NCBI GenBank assembly: GCA_016711605.1
Contig: JADJSS010000002.1
Span: 248,001 to 312,000 of the forward strand
Length of the DNA: 64,000 nt
Direction of reading: 5' to 3'
Source: Saprospirales bacterium
Lineage (GTDB): Bacteria > Bacteroidota > Bacteroidia > Chitinophagales > JADIYW01
This document shows positions 24,753 through 34,092 of this stretch, piece after piece (the stretch's first letter is position 1; every line of letters begins with the position of its first letter). Position numbers and translations under genes: made by a program. The notes under the pieces are model-generated. The model saw only the letters and a program-made list of their open reading frames with translations. It did no database searches and had not been told where the DNA came from.

Positions 24753-26231
24753 TTATTTCTTAGGATTATTGATTCTGCTATGTTTGACACTATATCCAAA
24801 ATAAATTACAAAGCCAATCACCAGCCAAATAATTAAACGTAACCAGTTTTCCCAACCAAGGCCAAAAATCATCCAGCCACAAACTATAATTCCTAAAATT
24901 GGAAACAAAGGAACCAATGGCGTTCTAAACGGTCGCACTGCATCTGGATCTGTTTTGCGCATCATAATAACACCAACAGAAACTAGTATAAACGCAAACA
25001 ACGTTCCTATACTTGTCATATCGCCAACAATATCGCCAGGTACAAATGCAGCAAATAAACCTACTAATAAAAACAACCATGCGTTTGCTTTCGCTGGTGT
25101 TTTAAATGTTGGATGCACTTCTGAAAATGATTTTGGCAACAAACCATCTTTCGACATAGAAAAGAAAACTCGTGATTGTCCTAATAACATTACTAATATC
25201 ACCGATGAAAAACCTGCTAAAATAGCAATCGTAATTAAACCAGAAAACCATTCGTAGCCATGCATATAAGTTGTAATTGCATACGCAACTGCTGCTTCGT
25301 GTCCTGGACCAGTTACGCTAAAATCTTTATAATTGGCAACACCTGTTAAAACGTAAGAAAATAAAATATACAAAATGGTACAAAAAGCTAATGAACCTAA
25401 AATACCAATTGGCATTCCTTTTTGTGGATTTTTTGCTTCTTGTGCTGCAGTAGAAACTGCATCAAAACCAACGTATGCAAAGAACACGATTCCTGCGCCA
25501 CGCAACACGCCAGACCAACCAAATATGCCAGTTTCACCTGTGTTAGGTGGAACAATAACAGCGTGATTAACAGGATTGATGAACTGCCAACCTAAGGCAA
25601 TAAACACTAATACAATTACTACTTTTACAATTACTATAATAGAATTAAAATTAGCCGATTCTTTAGTTCCGCGAATTAAAATCATGGTTAAAATACCTAA
25701 AATAAAAATAGCTGGTAAATTAATTAAACCATGCACACCAGTGGCAACACCATTCACAAATTCATTTTGAAAAGGTGAGTGGCAATATTGATATGGAATG
25801 GAGAAACCAAAATAATGTTCAAAAAATTTATTCAAATATTCTGACCATGCAATAGCAACACATGCTGCGCCGAGTGCATATTCTAAAATTAAATCCCAAC
25901 CAATAACCCAAGCAACGAGCTCACCCATAGTTGCATAAGAATAAGTATACGCACTTCCAGCAATCGGAATCATCGATGCAAACTCAACATAACACAAACC
26001 AGCAAATGCACAACCAATTCCTGCAATTACATACGACCACATTACACCTGGACCAGCATGATTTCCTGCTGCTGCTGCTGTGCGCACAAAGATACCAGCG
26101 CCAATAATGGCACCAATTCCAAGTGCTAATAATGCACCAGAACCTAAGGTACGTTTTAGAGTGTGTTCACCAGTTTCTGATGATTCTTTCAGAATAATAG
26201 CTAAAGATTTTTTTGCGAATAAATTTGCCAT
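24753..26231 (-). CDS. APC-superfamily amino acid permease
   Basis: A 492-residue transporter with about 12-14 membrane helices. The signature LGIGAIIGAGIFVRTAAAAGNHAGPG near residue 38 is the TM1 substrate-site motif of APC permeases. The long N-terminus with HTLKRTLGSGALLALG and the motif FFAYVGFDAVSTAAQEAKNPQKGMP (~255-280) point to the cationic amino acid transporter (CAT) branch. It probably imports an amino acid using the proton gradient; the substrate is unknown. The upstream region carries octamer and heptamer repeats rather than a visible regulatory site. Confidence 0.88.
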   Translation of the reverse strand: MANLFAKKSLAIILKESSETGEHTLKRTLGSGALLALGIGAIIGAGIFVRTAAAAGNHAGPGVMWSYVIAGIGCAFAGLCYVEFASMIPIAGSAYTYSYATMGELVAWVIGWDLILEYALGAACVAIAWSEYLNKFFEHYFGFSIPYQYCHSPFQNEFVNGVATGVHGLINLPAIFILGILTMILIRGTKESANFNSIIVIVKVVIVLVFIALGWQFINPVNHAVIVPPNTGETGIFGWSGVLRGAGIVFFAYVGFDAVSTAAQEAKNPQKGMPIGILGSLAFCTILYILFSYVLTGVANYKDFSVTGPGHEAAVAYAITTYMHGYEWFSGLITIAILAGFSSVILVMLLGQSRVFFSMSKDGLLPKSFSEVHPTFKTPAKANAWLFLLVGLFAAFVPGDIVGDMTSIGTLFAFILVSVGVIMMRKTDPDAVRPFRTPLVPLFPILGIIVCGWMIFGLGWENWLRLIIWLVIGFVIYFGYSVKHSRINNPKK

Positions 26232-26238
26232 AGTTTCA

Positions 26239-26278
26239 ATTTGAAAATGAGGTGATTTGAAAATTTGAAAATGAAGAT
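26239..26278. repeat. Octanucleotide array (AATTTGAA type)
   Basis: AATTTGAA, AATGAGGT, GATTTGAA, AATTTGAA, AATGAAGA in 8-nt phase, directly upstream of the permease gene, so it occupies its leader/promoter region. Confidence 0.65.
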
Positions 26279-26287
26279 ATACAAAAA

Positions 26288-26315
26288 TACTTATTACTCA
26301 CTACTTATTACTTAC
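26288..26315. repeat. Heptanucleotide array (TACTTAT type)
   Basis: TACTTAT, TACTCAC, TACTTAT, TACTTAC in strict phase, ending 2 bp from the stop of the mannose-1-phosphate guanylyltransferase gene. Same unit family as 17323-17350. Confidence 0.75.
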
Positions 26316-26317
26316 TA

Positions 26318-27400
26318 CTACAAAAACTTATCGCCTTTTTTCATTTTAATATCATGTGTAAATTCTTTGATGCGCTGTTCTTCGTCTTTGTTGCATATCA
26401 ACAACACATCATCGGTGTCTACTATAATATAATTTTCTAAACCTTGTATAACTACCAATTTATTGTCAGGAACATTGATGCTATTGTTCGTGGCATCATA
26501 CACCACTACATTATTTCCATTTACTGAATTATTCAGATAATCTTTTTCTTTTTCAGCATATAAAGATGCCCAAGTTCCTAAATCGCTCCAGCCAAAACTC
26601 GATGGAACAATATAGACGTTCTTTGCTTTTTCCATTACACCATAATCTATAGAAATACTTGGTGATGTAATAAATGCATCTTCAACTGATTTATTTTCAT
26701 TTGGCGTCAACATATCTTTTTCTGCTTCGGCAAACGCTTCATATACTTCTGTTAAATTTGTTTCTAATGAAGAAAGAATTGATTTCACATTCCAAATAAA
26801 AATACCTGCATTCCATAAAAAATCACCGCTTTTAATAAATTGCTGTGCAACAGCTTTTTCAGGTTTTTCTGTAAATGTTTTTACTTTATGAATTTCTGGT
26901 GCCGTTTCTTCTTCCACATATTGAATGTAGCCGTAGCCAGTATCAGGTCTGGTTGGTCGAATACCTAAGGTTGCCAATGCATTATTTTTTGATACAAAAT
27001 CAACGGTTAGGTTGGCAATTCGCACAAATTCATCTTCATTTAATATAATATGATCAGAAGGCGCCACAATAATATTGGCATTTGGATTTAGTTTATTGAT
27101 TTTGAATGCTGAATAAGCTATGCATGGTGCTGTGTTTTTGCGAGCTGGTTCTGTTAAAATCTGAAAATCCTGAATATCTGGCAATTGTTCTTTTACTAAA
27201 CTAACATAATCACTATGCGTTAGTATAAAAATATTTTCTTTTGGGCAAATCTTTAAAAAACGATCATAAGTTGATTGTATTAAGGTTCGTCCGATGCCTA
27301 AGATATCTAAAAATTGTTTTGGTTTTGATGTTCTGCTTGCTGGCCAAAATCTGCTTCCAATACCACCAGCCATGATAGCTGCATATATGTCTTTGTTCAT
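26318..27400 (-). CDS. manC: Mannose-1-phosphate guanylyltransferase
   Basis: A 360-residue nucleotidyltransferase with the GTP/Mg signature IMAGGIGSRFWPASRTSKPKQFLDI at the start, NIFILTHSDYVSLVKEQ, IVAPSDHIILNEDEF, and FTEKPEKAVAQQF plus FLWNAGIFIWNVK, all typical of ManC/AlgA-type GMP domains. It makes GDP-mannose for polysaccharide, glycoprotein or LPS synthesis. It lacks the C-terminal phosphomannose isomerase domain of bifunctional enzymes, so it is the short type. It is divergent from recQ. Confidence 0.92.
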   Translation of the reverse strand: MNKDIYAAIMAGGIGSRFWPASRTSKPKQFLDILGIGRTLIQSTYDRFLKICPKENIFILTHSDYVSLVKEQLPDIQDFQILTEPARKNTAPCIAYSAFKINKLNPNANIIVAPSDHIILNEDEFVRIANLTVDFVSKNNALATLGIRPTRPDTGYGYIQYVEEETAPEIHKVKTFTEKPEKAVAQQFIKSGDFLWNAGIFIWNVKSILSSLETNLTEVYEAFAEAEKDMLTPNENKSVEDAFITSPSISIDYGVMEKAKNVYIVPSSFGWSDLGTWASLYAEKEKDYLNNSVNGNNVVVYDATNNSINVPDNKLVVIQGLENYIIVDTDDVLLICNKDEEQRIKEFTHDIKMKKGDKFL

Positions 27401-27524
27401 ATTCTCCTTTTAAATGTTCATCTGATTTTACACAATGCAGTGAACTTTATTTCTATCCGTAAAATTATACAATTTATTAAAACTTACATAAACATTTTTA
27501 ACACCTTTTTTAGCTTAATTTCGT

Positions 27525-27583
27525 TATTTTTGAGTATATTAATGTTCTAAATTGCGACCATCCAATTGTGATGGCGTTTTTAT
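27525..27583 (+). promoter_or_regulatory. recQ promoter box and leader hairpin
   Basis: TATTTTTG at 27525-27532 fits TAnnTTTG. Downstream, CCATC and GATGG flank a short loop near 27560-27575 and are followed by CGTTTTTATT, a terminator-like stem in the untranslated leader ~20 nt before the recQ start. It could attenuate recQ, but the stem is only ~5-7 bp. Confidence 0.35.
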
Positions 27584-27603
27584 TCTAACAAGATTTGATT
27601 ATT

Positions 27604-29751
27604 ATGAGTGAAAAGCACGCTTCGTTAACCGCATCGCTGAAAAAATATTTTGGGTTTGAAAAATTTAAAGGCAATCAACTTGCTATTATTGATAGCATTT
27701 TAGATAAAAAAGACACGTTTGTAATTATGCCAACTGGTGGTGGAAAATCATTATGCTATCAGTTACCAGCAATTATTTCGGAAGGAACAGCCATCATTGT
27801 TTCGCCATTAATTGCGTTGATGAAAAATCAAGTCGATTTAATTCGTGGATATAGTAGTGATGACAATATTGCGCACTTTATAAATTCGCAATTAAACAAA
27901 GCGCAAATTACGCTCGTAAAAAATGATATTACCAAAGGAAGTTGTAAACTTTTATATGTTGCACCAGAGTCATTAGTGAAACAGGAAAATATTGATTTTT
28001 TAAAAACCATAAAAATCTCTTTTGTTGCTATAGATGAAGCACATTGCATCTCAGAATGGGGCCACGATTTTCGTCCAGAATATCGCAAAATAAAAGCGAT
28101 GCTCAATGAGATTGAAGACAATATTCCGATTGTGGCTTTAACAGCAACCGCAACACCAAAAGTACAATCAGATATCGTGAAAACACTTGGAATGAAAGAT
28201 CCTAAAATTTTCCTTTCTTCGTTTTTGCGTGATAATTTATTTTATGAAGTGCGTCCAAAACCGAGCAAGCAAGAAGCAATTAAAGACATCATCAAATACA
28301 TCAAAAAAGAAAATAATAAATCTGGTATTATTTATTGTTTGAGCAGAAATTCTACAGAAGAATTGGCTGAAGTATTGCAAGTAAATGGTGTGAATGCTAT
28401 TGCATATCATGCTGGTCTGGATGCTAACGTACGCAGCGAACGCCAAGATCAGTTTTTGATGGAAGACATACAAGTCATTGTTGCTACCATTGCTTTCGGA
28501 ATGGGTATCGACAAGCCAGATGTTCGTTTTGTGATTCATTTTGATATTCCAAAATCATTAGAAAATTATTATCAGGAAACAGGCCGTGCAGGTCGTGATG
28601 GTTTGGAAGGAATTTGCATTGCCTATTTTTCTCCGAAAGAAATTCATAAGTTCGAGAAATTCATTTTATCGAACAAAGAAAAAACAGTTGCTGAAAAAGA
28701 AATTGCCGTGATGCAATTATCAGAAGTAGAAGCATACGCAGAAAGTGGTGAATGCAGAAAGAAATTTGTGTTGCATTATTTTGGTGAAGAAATGCAGGAA
28801 GCGTGCGGAAAAATGTGCGATAATTGCGCGCATCCAAAAGAACAAATAGAAGCGAAAGACGAAATAAAACTGGCGTTGCAAGCAGTTGCTGAAACCAATG
28901 AACGCAGCAATATTCCAAATATCATCAATATTTTAGTTGGAAGAAAATCGGCAGATATAACAAAAAACAATCACGATAAATTAAAGATTTTTGGCAAAGG
29001 AAACGACAAAGATATGTTGTTCTGGAATTCGGTGGTGCGCAAAGCTATTTTATTGAATTTAATTGAAAAAGATATTGAACAATATGGTGTTTTAAAACTG
29101 ACGGAAGAAGGCAAAAAATTTGTAAAAAAATCGGTTCCAACTTCTATTGTTTTAAACAATAAATTTGAAGCTGGTGAAGATGACGAAGAAGATATTTTAA
29201 CGCTGAATGGAAAAACCGGAAATGTTTTAGAACCGCAATTATTTAAGATTTTGAAAGACATGTGTGTGTCGGTTGGTAAAAAACACAAAGTGCCACCTTA
29301 TACTGTTTTTCAAGATCCTTCGTTAGAAGAAATGGCAACACTTTTTCCAATTACCATTGATGAGTTGAGCAATATTACAGGTGTAAGTGCTGGTAAAGCG
29401 CAACGCTATGGAAAAGAATTTTGTGAAGCGATTGCAAAATATATCGAAGACAATAACATCGAACGTTTTGCTGATTTTGACAACATCAAAACGGCTGCAA
29501 AAAACTCGAGTATAAAAGTAAATATCATTAAATCCATTGATAAAAGAATGCCTTTAGATCATATTGCAAGTTCGTTTGGTTTGCAAATGGATGATTTAAT
29601 CACAGAGTTGGATTCTATAGTAAATTCAGGCACTAAAGTCAATATCAATTATTATTTGGAAGAAAAAGTAGACGAAGAAATTCAAGAAGAAATCTACGAT
29701 TATTTTATGCAAGCCGACAGCGATGATGTTTTGGTTGCGTATAAAAATTAA
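27604..29751 (+). CDS. recQ: ATP-dependent DNA helicase RecQ
   Basis: A 716-residue RecQ helicase starting at the ATG at 27604. Motifs: GFEKFKGNQLAIIDSIL (Q region), MPTGGGKSLCYQLPA (I), AIDEAHCISEWGHDFRPEY (II with the aromatic-rich loop), ALTATATPKVQ (III), QETGRAGRDG (VI). A zinc-binding RQC domain (CRKKFVLHYF to CGKMCDNC) is near residue 385, followed by a winged helix and an HRDC domain (FKILKDMCVSVGKKHKVPPYTVF). An extra ~120-residue helical end follows HRDC, making it longer than E. coli RecQ. It unwinds 3'-5' in recombination repair and fork rescue. Confidence 0.95.
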   Translation: MSEKHASLTASLKKYFGFEKFKGNQLAIIDSILDKKDTFVIMPTGGGKSLCYQLPAIISEGTAIIVSPLIALMKNQVDLIRGYSSDDNIAHFINSQLNKAQITLVKNDITKGSCKLLYVAPESLVKQENIDFLKTIKISFVAIDEAHCISEWGHDFRPEYRKIKAMLNEIEDNIPIVALTATATPKVQSDIVKTLGMKDPKIFLSSFLRDNLFYEVRPKPSKQEAIKDIIKYIKKENNKSGIIYCLSRNSTEELAEVLQVNGVNAIAYHAGLDANVRSERQDQFLMEDIQVIVATIAFGMGIDKPDVRFVIHFDIPKSLENYYQETGRAGRDGLEGICIAYFSPKEIHKFEKFILSNKEKTVAEKEIAVMQLSEVEAYAESGECRKKFVLHYFGEEMQEACGKMCDNCAHPKEQIEAKDEIKLALQAVAETNERSNIPNIINILVGRKSADITKNNHDKLKIFGKGNDKDMLFWNSVVRKAILLNLIEKDIEQYGVLKLTEEGKKFVKKSVPTSIVLNNKFEAGEDDEEDILTLNGKTGNVLEPQLFKILKDMCVSVGKKHKVPPYTVFQDPSLEEMATLFPITIDELSNITGVSAGKAQRYGKEFCEAIAKYIEDNNIERFADFDNIKTAAKNSSIKVNIIKSIDKRMPLDHIASSFGLQMDDLITELDSIVNSGTKVNINYYLEEKVDEEIQEEIYDYFMQADSDDVLVAYKN

Positions 29752-29819
29752 AAGAAGAAGAAATTGAAATGCGCGAAATACAATTGGTGCGTTTGAAATT
29801 TTTGAGCGAAGTTGCGAAT

Positions 29820-29858
29820 TAGATTGCTAGACTTTTAGACACAAGATTAATAGACAAT
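29820..29858. repeat. Octanucleotide array (TAGACTTT type)
   Basis: TAGATTGC, TAGACTTT, TAGACACA, then a one-base slip and TAGACAAT, downstream of recQ and directly before its terminator. Confidence 0.5.
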
Positions 29859-29860
29859 AA

Positions 29861-29894
29861 AAAAGAAGCCGAACAAAATTGTTCGGCTTCTTTT
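29861..29894. terminator. recQ terminator
   Basis: A 14-bp perfect stem AAAAGAAGCCGAAC / GTTCGGCTTCTTTT with a 6-nt loop, then CTTTTC. The A-rich left flank makes it usable in both directions. Confidence 0.9.
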
Positions 29895-29909
29895 CTTTTC
29901 GTAATTAAC

Positions 29910-29951
29910 TTTAGAAAAGTTTGAATTCTTTCGCAAGAAAACTTTTCTAAA
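29910..29951. repeat. Nested hairpin downstream of the Spy-like gene
   Basis: TTTAGAAAAGTTT (29910-29922) and its complement (29939-29951) form a 13-bp stem; the loop contains a second small stem TTCTT/AAGAA around TCGC. It resembles half-sites of the AACTTTTC palindrome family and could end the minus-strand operon. Confidence 0.6.
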
Positions 29952-29958
29952 ATTTACG

Positions 29959-30423
29959 CTATTTATTTTTCCAAGGTTTTTGTCCGTTGCCGTTGCCGCC
30001 TTGTTGCGCTTGTTTTGCCAGCATTTTTTTGAAGCGTTCTTCGGCAGTTACCAATTTTGCAATTTTAGTAGATGGTAAAAATTTCTTGAATTCAGAAATG
30101 TATTTTTTCGTTAAGTCCAAGTCTTTCGATTTAAATTCAATGTATTTTATAATTGCCTGATCTGCTTCTGCATTCGTGAAATCACCATCTTCTTTCAACT
30201 CTTTTATCGAACCAATCGTACTTTGTCGAACTTGTTTTTTTTCAGCTTCGTATTGATTATATACAGGCCAAAATTTTTGCGCTTCTTCTGTCGTTAATTT
30301 TAAATGCTTCGTAATAAAAGCAATTTTTAATTGTTCAATTTTTTCGTTTCCTTGTCCTTCTTGCGCAACGCTTGTTTGTGCAAATACAAAGAAAAATGCT
30401 ACTAATGTAAATATCGTTTTCAT
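29959..30423 (-). CDS. Spy/CpxP-like periplasmic protein (sigma-factor operon)
   Basis: A 154-residue secreted protein with a signal peptide (MKTIFTLVAFFFVFAQTSVA) and an all-helical mature part: IEQLKIAFITKHLKLTTEEAQKFW and FKKFLPSTKIAKLVTAEERF, which resemble the LTxxQ motifs of Spy/CpxP periplasmic chaperone-sensors. Bacteroidota homologues are often named sensors of ECF-type sigma factors. It is the third gene after a sigma factor and an anti-sigma candidate on the same strand, so it probably helps sense envelope state. The tail AQQGGNGNGQKPWKNK is low-complexity. Confidence 0.75.
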   Translation of the reverse strand: MKTIFTLVAFFFVFAQTSVAQEGQGNEKIEQLKIAFITKHLKLTTEEAQKFWPVYNQYEAEKKQVRQSTIGSIKELKEDGDFTNAEADQAIIKYIEFKSKDLDLTKKYISEFKKFLPSTKIAKLVTAEERFKKMLAKQAQQGGNGNGQKPWKNK

Positions 30424-30527
30424 CTAAATATTTTTATTGTTTTTTAATGGTGTAGATGGAATGCCTTCAAACATCTACTTTAAATTTAATTTCTCAAAGG
30501 CATTTCATGAACTATTCTTGTTTTGTT

Positions 30528-31142
30528 TTAAAAAATATCTGTTGACGCGTCTTCAAAAGATAAATCAGTTTTATTTTGTTCGATGTATTTTTCTGCTTCG
30601 TGTTTTTCAATTTTAATTTCTGCATTTTCAATCATTGGCGAAACAGCATCTTGCACTTGTTGTAATTCAAATTGTTCGCTGTTGTCGTTCATGTAATTAT
30701 AAATTTCATCTTGTGTTAAACAAGCAATTCCGTCTTCGCAATTATTTGTAATTATGCTTGAATTATTATAGTTTTTTATTCCAAAAAACAACACACCAAC
30801 AATTGATGCTGCAACTGCAATGCGTGAAAATAATTTTACAATTGTTGTTTTTGGTTGCTGAATAGAAATTATTTTTTCTTCAGAAATGGTTTGTTCTTCT
30901 GTTTTTATTTTATCAATAATGTTATCAGCAAACGAATTAAAATAATTAGTTGGAATTTCGATTTTTTCTTTTGGTATAGTTGATAGAAAATCGATTTTCT
31001 GATGCGTTTGCGCGATAATATCTTCCGTTAATTCAGCAAAATAATTTGAAGGAACTTTCGGCAATATTTCCTTTTCTTTTACTTGAAAAAGTGTTGGTGA
31101 AATTGCTTTCAATTCATCTAATATGTCGTTTCTGTTTTGCAT
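30528..31142 (-). CDS. Probable anti-sigma factor (membrane-anchored)
   Basis: A 204-residue protein with a long cytoplasmic part (MQNRNDILDELKAISPTL), one membrane helix near residues 105-125 (IAVAASIVGVLFFGI) and an extracytoplasmic part (CEDGIACLTQDEIYNYMNDNSEQ). This topology and its place directly after an ECF sigma gene indicate an anti-sigma factor, although the sequence itself matches no family I can name. The cytoplasmic region repeats VPSNYFAELTEDIIAQT and IPTNYFNSFADNIIDKI, internal duplicates that may bind the sigma factor. Confidence 0.65.
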   Translation of the reverse strand: MQNRNDILDELKAISPTLFQVKEKEILPKVPSNYFAELTEDIIAQTHQKIDFLSTIPKEKIEIPTNYFNSFADNIIDKIKTEEQTISEEKIISIQQPKTTIVKLFSRIAVAASIVGVLFFGIKNYNNSSIITNNCEDGIACLTQDEIYNYMNDNSEQFELQQVQDAVSPMIENAEIKIEKHEAEKYIEQNKTDLSFEDASTDIF

Positions 31143-31197
31143 TTATTATTTGACTATTTCTTTTTCAAAAGGTTTAATTGGTTTCTTCTTTCTAATG

Positions 31198-31259
31198 TTC
31201 GGACGACTTGGAGTCGTCTGAACATCTGTTTCATCAGACGACTTCAAGTCGTCCGATGA
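31198..31259. repeat. Paired inverted hairpins (GGACGACT family) between sigma and anti-sigma genes
   Basis: Stem 1 (31198-31222) pairs TTCGGACGACT with AGTCGTCTGAA; stem 2 (31231-31259) pairs TCATCAGACGACTT with AAGTCGTCCGATGA. The two stems are also complementary to each other, so the RNA could fold either as two hairpins or as one long stem. A third copy lies at 62844-62876. Confidence 0.75.
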
Positions 31260-31262
31260 ATT

Positions 31263-31799
31263 CTAACTATTCAACACAAATTCTTCAATTTTTTTTACTG
31301 CGTGATGATACGATGCTTTCAAACCACCAACCGAAGTTTCTACAATTTCTGATATTTGTTCATATGGCATTTCATCATAATAACGCATAATAAAAACCTG
31401 TTTTTGTTTATCTGGTAATGTATCAATAGCACGTTGTAATTTTGCAGTCAATTCATCAGCTTCTAAACTATCACTTGCGCCACGATATTTCGCAGTCGAA
31501 GTTTCAATATCAACTGTTGGATGTTTTTTTATTTTATTGATAAAAGTAATCGCTTCGTTGCTGGCAATTCGATACAACCAAGTATATAAACCAGATTCAC
31601 CACGAAAATTATCAATCGCATTCCAAATTTTAATGCATGTATTTTGCAATACATCGTTCGCATCATCGTGGTTCACAACATATCTGCGCACATGATAATA
31701 CAAACGTTCCTGATAATTCGCCAACAAATTGCGAAACGCCTTTTCCTTAGATGCAGGATCCTTAAACTGTTGTAAAATTTCTTCGTCTGTAATTGGCAT
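31263..31799 (-). CDS. ECF-type RNA polymerase sigma-70 factor
   Basis: A 178-residue sigma factor: region 2 with YYHVRRYVVNHDDANDVLQNTCIKIW (about residues 33-60) and GLYTWLYRIASNEAITFI, then region 4 with LPDKQKQVFIMRYYDEMPYEQISEIVETSVGGLKASYHHAVKKI at the C-terminus. This is the ECF group common in Bacteroidota. It heads the operon with the anti-sigma candidate and Spy-like protein, so an envelope-stress or lipoprotein-linked response is plausible (inference from neighbours). The promoter upstream is not obvious. Confidence 0.92.
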   Translation of the reverse strand: MPITDEEILQQFKDPASKEKAFRNLLANYQERLYYHVRRYVVNHDDANDVLQNTCIKIWNAIDNFRGESGLYTWLYRIASNEAITFINKIKKHPTVDIETSTAKYRGASDSLEADELTAKLQRAIDTLPDKQKQVFIMRYYDEMPYEQISEIVETSVGGLKASYHHAVKKIEEFVLNS

Positions 31800-31914
31800 G
31801 CAAAAACTTAGACTATAAAAATAAACAAAGGTTTAATGTAAATTCTGAATTATTTTTAGAATTTATTTTCTATTTTTAGAAATACACTTTCACCGAATAA
31901 ATACTACAACAAAA

Positions 31915-33342
31915 ATGATTATTGATTTACATTGTCATCCAAACTTAAAATCGTTTAATTCAGGCTTTCCAACACCAACGGCTAATATGTGGGACAAAAT
32001 CCAACATGTTATAGATAATAAACTGGCGAAATCAATTAGTGAAATTACCGAACATATTTCTAAAGAATCGCAATGTAATTTAGATAGCATGGTTGCTGGA
32101 AATGTACGTGTTTTTCAAATCTCACTGTATCCAACCGAACGTGGTTTTTTACATTTAAGAAATGTTCCTACAACTCTTTTTGGAAGAAAAAGAATTAATG
32201 TAGCTCAAGAAGTAGTTACTGGTTATAGTGCTAGCAGCATTGCTGAACAGAAAAAACATTACCATTATTTTGAAGAACTAAATGCGGAATATAATTATGT
32301 AAAGAATCAACAAGGTAAAAGTCCAGATGGAAAAAATGAGTTTGTAATAGTGTCTAATTATACGGCTTTAGAAAAAGCTTTGCAGAAAAAAAATACGTAC
32401 ATCGGAATTATTACCATAGAAGGTGCGCATGTGTTTGGCACTGGTGCACCAGAAACCGACTTGCTGACAAAACAAAAACTAATTGAACAAATAACGAAAA
32501 ACATTCAGGCAGTAAAAAATTGGGAACATCCACCATTTGTAATAAATCTTTCACATCATTTCTGGAATCATTTGGCTGGCCATGCTACCAGTTTTAAAAG
32601 GCCAATTAACGGTTTAGTGAATCAAAATAAAGGAAAAAACAAAGGAATTACCGATGCTGGCTGGCACGCCATTCGTGAATTATTGAGCACCAATAATGGT
32701 AAACGAATTTTAATTGATACTAAACACATGAGCGTTGAATCGAGAAAAGAATATTATTCGTTTATTGATAATCACAATTATGTAAATCCAACCAGTAAAA
32801 TTCCTATTATTTCAAGTCATGCTTGCGCCAATGGATTTAAAACAATGGATGCATCAATTCGACAAAATGACATTTTTGCAAAGGCACGCAAATCGCGTTT
32901 ATATAAATGGAGCATCAATATTTCGGATGAAGAAGCAAGAATCATTCATCATTCTGAAGGTTTAATTGGATTCATGATGGACAAAGGAAATTTAGGTGGA
33001 ATAGATTTAATAAAAAAAATTAGTGCTATACAAGACGAGAAAAAGAAACGTAAGGAATTTGTCCAATTGTTTTTAGATAATATTTTTCAATTAGTGAAAG
33101 CAGTTGGTGAAAAATCTGGATGGAATATTATTGCATTTGGTTCTGATTTTGATGGTACTATTACACATATTGATTTATATCCATCAGCAGCAACTTTGCC
33201 TGCTTTTAAACAAGATTTAATTGATTATTTGGAAAAATACGAGTATCAAAAAGAGTATTGGTTTGGATATACACCAACTGAATTAATGGACAAAGTATTT
33301 TATAAAAACGCGATGGATTTTTATAAAAAGTTTTTTGTTTAA
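31915..33342 (+). CDS. Membrane dipeptidase (peptidase M19)-family protein
   Basis: A 475-residue amidohydrolase-fold protein: MIIDLHCHPNLKSF (N-terminal HxH metal ligands), GIITIEGAHVFG (metal Glu), FVINLSHHFWNHLAGH, KIPIISSHACANGF, EGLIGFMMDKGN, and a C-terminal WNIIAFGSDFDGTITHI. The pattern (metal His pair, Glu, two later His, late Asp) is that of zinc dipeptidases of family M19. No signal peptide is seen, unlike the secreted eukaryotic renal form. It would cleave dipeptides or related amides; the substrate is unknown. Confidence 0.85.
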   Translation: MIIDLHCHPNLKSFNSGFPTPTANMWDKIQHVIDNKLAKSISEITEHISKESQCNLDSMVAGNVRVFQISLYPTERGFLHLRNVPTTLFGRKRINVAQEVVTGYSASSIAEQKKHYHYFEELNAEYNYVKNQQGKSPDGKNEFVIVSNYTALEKALQKKNTYIGIITIEGAHVFGTGAPETDLLTKQKLIEQITKNIQAVKNWEHPPFVINLSHHFWNHLAGHATSFKRPINGLVNQNKGKNKGITDAGWHAIRELLSTNNGKRILIDTKHMSVESRKEYYSFIDNHNYVNPTSKIPIISSHACANGFKTMDASIRQNDIFAKARKSRLYKWSINISDEEARIIHHSEGLIGFMMDKGNLGGIDLIKKISAIQDEKKKRKEFVQLFLDNIFQLVKAVGEKSGWNIIAFGSDFDGTITHIDLYPSAATLPAFKQDLIDYLEKYEYQKEYWFGYTPTELMDKVFYKNAMDFYKKFFV

Positions 33343-33474
33343 CGAAACATGCTTCTATATTTTTTGCTGCGACTACATAAAATGGTCGAATTCTAATTCA
33401 TTTGTTGCAGATACTCATTAACATTGGACAACTAGTTTGTTTTTATGCAATATTACATCATAAAAATAAATAAA

Positions 33475-34092
33475 ATGAAAAATACAAATCAACAGCTCCA
33501 AAGTTTGACGACAAATAAAACGAGTAAAACAACATCTTTTTTAATGTTAGTAGTAATGCTAATTGCAATAACGCTTATTTCCTGTAAAAAAGAAAAAGAC
33601 GATCCAAATATCACTTACCATTCCATCAACAAAACAATTTCGAACAATACAATTCCAAGCACAGCTATTGATTCTGTTGATTATGACGGTAATGGTACTA
33701 TTGATTTTCTTTTTGGCGTTTTTAAAATAAGCAGTGACTCATTTTATGTAGCTTTTGAAGGACATGCTGCTGCTTTGAATTTAGATACAACAGCAACAGT
33801 TGATGGTTTATTTATAGTAAACGAAACTACAGGAACTACCACACCGTTATACATTCCAGGTTCAGACAACTATGATGTTGGTGGAATTGTGTCCTATAAA
33901 TTTGGCATCAACAAACAAGGTATTGCTGGCAAAGGTGACAGATATGTTAGTTTTGGTTTTGCTGCTTCGCCTTCTAATATTCATTATGGTTGGATGAAAA
34001 TGAACATTAGTGCAGATTTTAAAACTTTTAAAATAATAGACTGTGCTTACAGCACATTGGCCAATACACCAATTACATTAGGTGCGAAATAA
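33475..34092 (+). CDS. Hypothetical lipoprotein
   Basis: A 205-residue lipoprotein. I choose the ATG at 33475 (MKNTNQQLQSLTTNK), which leaves a signal peptide ending at VMLIAITLISCKKEKD (lipid Cys near residue 36). The mature part has SVDYDGNGTIDFLFGVF, a calcium-loop-like pattern, and ends in beta-strand-rich sequence (YGWMKMNISADFKTFKIIDCAY). The GWMKMNIS stretch and DGNGTID resemble secreted surface proteins of gliding bacteria. Function unknown. Confidence 0.65.
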   Translation: MKNTNQQLQSLTTNKTSKTTSFLMLVVMLIAITLISCKKEKDDPNITYHSINKTISNNTIPSTAIDSVDYDGNGTIDFLFGVFKISSDSFYVAFEGHAAALNLDTTATVDGLFIVNETTGTTTPLYIPGSDNYDVGGIVSYKFGINKQGIAGKGDRYVSFGFAASPSNIHYGWMKMNISADFKTFKIIDCAYSTLANTPITLGAK

